Shown piece by piece: positions 6,298 through 8,417 of a stretch of DNA of 8,417 nt; within the stretch, counting starts at the first letter, position 1, and each line of letters opens with the position of its first letter. Origin of the DNA: Pseudomonadota bacterium (lineage in GTDB: Bacteria > Pseudomonadota > Gammaproteobacteria > Burkholderiales > Burkholderiaceae_B). A program made the translations under genes and the position numbers. The notes under the pieces were generated by a model, which had not been told where the DNA came from, ran no database searches, and saw only the letters and a list, made by a program, of their open reading frames with translations. The stretch covers positions 1 through 8,417 of the forward strand of contig JAEYZR010000390.1 of the NCBI GenBank assembly GCA_023427945.1, written 5' to 3'.

Positions 6298-8417
6298 TCA
6301 TGCCAGCGCACGCAACAAGGTGCGAACGGCGTCGACTCGGGCGGTGATGGTTTGCCCCTTGATCTCGCATCGCAACTTGTCCTGTCCTGCCAGACGCGCG
6401 GTCTTTTGCTTTTGAATGAGTTCGATGATGCGCACTGGGTCGACGGCGGCCTTGGATCCGAATTGCAGCAGTGCCTGGGTTTCGCTGGCATCGATTTTAA
6501 CAATGCCCATCGAGGTGGCGAGCAGGCGAAGGCGGTGGGTGGCAATCAATGTCTGTGCGGCCTCCGGCAGTTTTCCGAAGCGGTCGATCAACTCTTCCTG
6601 CGTGGCGATCAAGGCATCCTCGTCGGCAATGTGCGAGAGTCGTTTGTAGATGGACAGGCGTGCATGCACATCCGGGCAATAGTCGCTGGGCAGCAGTGCA
6701 GGCGCGTGCAGATTGATTTCGCAGCTTGCATTGAAGGGCGCGTCCAGATCGGGTTCTTCCCCGGCTTTCAGTGCGCGCACGGCTTCGTTGAGCATCTCGT
6801 TGTACATGGAGAAACCCACTTCCTGGATGTTGCCCGATTGCGAGTCGCCCAGCACTTCGCCGGTACCGCGGATCTCCAGGTCGTGCATGGCCAGGAAGAA
6901 GCCCGAGCCCAGCTCTTCCATTGCCTGAATGGCTTCGAGGCGCTTCTTGGCGTTGCTGGTGATGGCATCTTCGCCAGGGGTCATCAGGTAGGCGTAGGCC
7001 TGGTGGTGGGAGCGCCCCACGCGACCACGCAACTGGTGCAACTGGGCCAGTCCGAAACGGTCGGCGCGATGAATGACGATGGTGTTGGCCGTCGGAACAT
7101 CGATACCGGTTTCGATGATGGTCGTGCACAGCAGCACGTTGAACTTCTGCTGGTAGAAGCCTTTCATGACCTGTTCGAGATCACGCTCGCCCATCTGGCC
7201 GTGCGCCACGGCGATGCGCGCTTCCGGAACGAGCTCTTCCAGGCGCGCACGCCGGTTGTGGATGGTGTCGACTTCGTTATGCAGGAAGTACACCTGACCA
7301 CCACGTTTGAGCTCGCGCAGCAGGGCTTCGCGTATGGTGCTGTTGTCTTCGCGGCGCACGAAGGTCTTGATGGCGAGCCGCTTCTGCGGTGCTGTGGCGA
7401 TGACCGAGAAATCGCGTATGCCTTCCAGCGACATTCCCAGGGTGCGGGGAATGGGCGTAGCCGTCAGCGTCAGTACATCGACTTCGGCACGCATGGCCTT
7501 CAGCGCCTCTTTCTGGCGCACGCCAAACCGGTGCTCTTCGTCGATCAGGACCAGGCCCAGGCGTTTGAAGCGCACGTCCTTGGACAGGATTTTGTGGGTG
7601 CCGATGACGATGTCGATCGTGCCGTCGTTGATGCCGGCGATGGCCGCGTTGATTTCCTTGGTGGAACGAAAGCGGGAGAGTTCCACCACCCGCACGGGCC
7701 AATCGGCGAATCGGTCGGCGAACGTCTGGGCGTGCTGCTCGGCCAGCAGCGTCGTGGGGCAGAGCAGGGCGACCTGTTTGCCATTGGAGACGGCCATGAA
7801 TGCGGCTCTCAGCGCCACCTCTGTCTTGCCGAAGCCAACGTCGCCGCACACCAGTCGATCCATCGGTTGACCCGAGGTCATGTCGGCCAGCACGGCGCCG
7901 ATCGCAGCGGCCTGGTCGGCGGTTTCCTCGAAGCCGAACCCTTCGGCGAAAGCCTCGTAATCGTTGGCGTCGAACTTGAAGGAAAAGCCCTGGCGTGCCG
8001 CCCGGCGGGCGTAGATTTCGAGCAGTTCGGCCGCCGTGTCGCGCACCTGCTTGGCGGCCTTGCGGCGTGCCTTGTCCCACTGCCCGGATCCGAGTTGATG
8101 CAGCGGGGCCGCGTCGGGATCGGAGCCGCTGTAGCGGGCGATCACATGCAGTTGCGAAACCGGGACATACAGCGTGCTGCCATTGGCATATTCGAGATGC
8201 AGAAACTCCATCTCGCCCTGGCCCATGTCCATGTTCACCAGGCCTTGGTAGCGGCCGATGCCATGCTGGGCGTGCACCACCGGGTCGCCCGGGCGCAGTT
8301 CGGACAGATCCCGCACCATCGCTTCGACGTTGCTGGCCCCTTCCTGGGCGCGGCGCCCGCGGCGGCTGGTGGCCGCATGTTCGGGGTAGAGATCGTTCTC
8401 GGTGATGAAGGCAATGC
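6298..8417 (-). CDS. mfd: Transcription-repair coupling factor Mfd, C-terminal part (5' end outside window)
   Basis: Mfd is a DNA translocase that pushes stalled RNA polymerase off damaged DNA and recruits UvrA for nucleotide excision repair. The frame runs off the right edge; about 705 of roughly 1,150 residues are visible, and the N-terminal UvrB-like part is missing. An in-frame ATG at 8319 is internal, because the codons before it (ending EGASNVEA) still read as Mfd. Numbering from that Met: the RNA polymerase-interacting domain is at about 5-60 (PGDPVVHAQHGIGRYQG). Helicase motifs follow: Walker A GDVGFGKTE 159-167 (Lys165), DEEHRFG 260-266, TATPIPRT 286-293, TGIDVPTANTIVI 404-416 and QLRGRVGR 429-436. 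The TRCF C-terminal domain spans about 525-640 (YCPDVHARLSIYKRL). It is distinguished from RecG by the polymerase-interacting and TRCF domains. No key motif is lost. serB follows 62 bases downstream. Confidence 0.97.
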   Translation of the reverse strand, partial: IAFITENDLYPEHAATSRRGRRAQEGASNVEAMVRDLSELRPGDPVVHAQHGIGRYQGLVNMDMGQGEMEFLHLEYANGSTLYVPVSQLHVIARYSGSDPDAAPLHQLGSGQWDKARRKAAKQVRDTAAELLEIYARRAARQGFSFKFDANDYEAFAEGFGFEETADQAAAIGAVLADMTSGQPMDRLVCGDVGFGKTEVALRAAFMAVSNGKQVALLCPTTLLAEQHAQTFADRFADWPVRVVELSRFRSTKEINAAIAGINDGTIDIVIGTHKILSKDVRFKRLGLVLIDEEHRFGVRQKEALKAMRAEVDVLTLTATPIPRTLGMSLEGIRDFSVIATAPQKRLAIKTFVRREDNSTIREALLRELKRGGQVYFLHNEVDTIHNRRARLEELVPEARIAVAHGQMGERDLEQVMKGFYQQKFNVLLCTTIIETGIDVPTANTIVIHRADRFGLAQLHQLRGRVGRSHHQAYAYLMTPGEDAITSNAKKRLEAIQAMEELGSGFFLAMHDLEIRGTGEVLGDSQSGNIQEVGFSMYNEMLNEAVRALKAGEEPDLDAPFNASCEINLHAPALLPSDYCPDVHARLSIYKRLSHIADEDALIATQEELIDRFGKLPEAAQTLIATHRLRLLATSMGIVKIDASETQALLQFGSKAAVDPVRIIELIQKQKTARLAGQDKLRCEIKGQTITARVDAVRTLLRALA

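Noticed and set aside
6294..6304. GGCAT-C-ATGCC palindrome over the mfd stop codon
   Set aside because: It is a short 5-1-5 inverted repeat with no T-run or conserved context, and it overlaps coding sequence. It is likely chance.
6298..8319. Mfd read as a complete 673-residue protein starting at 8319
   Set aside because: The frame stays open to the window edge and the upstream codons encode Mfd-like residues, so this Met is internal and the gene is cut by the window, not truncated in nature.

Overview
The window reads as a piece of a high-GC betaproteobacterial chromosome, most probably Burkholderiales and within that Alcaligenaceae-like (Bordetella/Castellaniella/Pusillimonas type). This rests on the sequence character of NuoM, NuoN, SerB and Mfd and on a DUF2818-type gene directly after nuoN, an arrangement I associate with betaproteobacteria. 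The genus is inference; no rRNA or other taxonomic marker is present.

Layout, left to right. (1) Positions 1-3147, plus strand: the 3' end of a respiratory complex I (NDH-1, nuo) operon. It holds nuoM (5' end outside the window), nuoN, and a small three-helix membrane protein of the DUF2818 type, separated by 9 and 8 bases. (2) 3187-4485, minus strand: a 12-helix major facilitator (MFS) transporter of unknown substrate. (3) 4486-4638: a divergent promoter region. (4) 4639-5355, plus strand: an ArsR-type winged-helix regulator with a long C-terminal domain carrying four cysteines in two CX2C pairs. (5) 5381-6235, minus strand: serB, phosphoserine phosphatase. (6) 6298-8417, minus strand: the C-terminal 705 residues of mfd, the transcription-repair coupling factor, whose 5' end lies beyond the right edge.

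How the genes relate. NuoM and NuoN are two antiporter-like proton-pumping subunits of the complex I membrane arm. The DUF2818 protein is probably co-transcribed with them and may be a lineage-specific accessory or assembly factor, but that is unproven. The MFS transporter and the ArsR-type protein are divergent, so the regulator is likely to control the transporter and perhaps itself. mfd and serB run in the same direction with a 62-base gap and are unrelated in function (DNA repair versus serine biosynthesis). Two convergent junctions (3148-3186 and 5356-5380) each hold a small possible stem-loop.

Most of the window is ordinary core genome. The parts that merit a second look are the DUF2818 gene, the cysteine-rich C-terminal domain of the regulator, and the unassigned regulator/transporter pair. 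I see no tRNA, rRNA, CRISPR array, insertion sequence, phage gene or broken gene.
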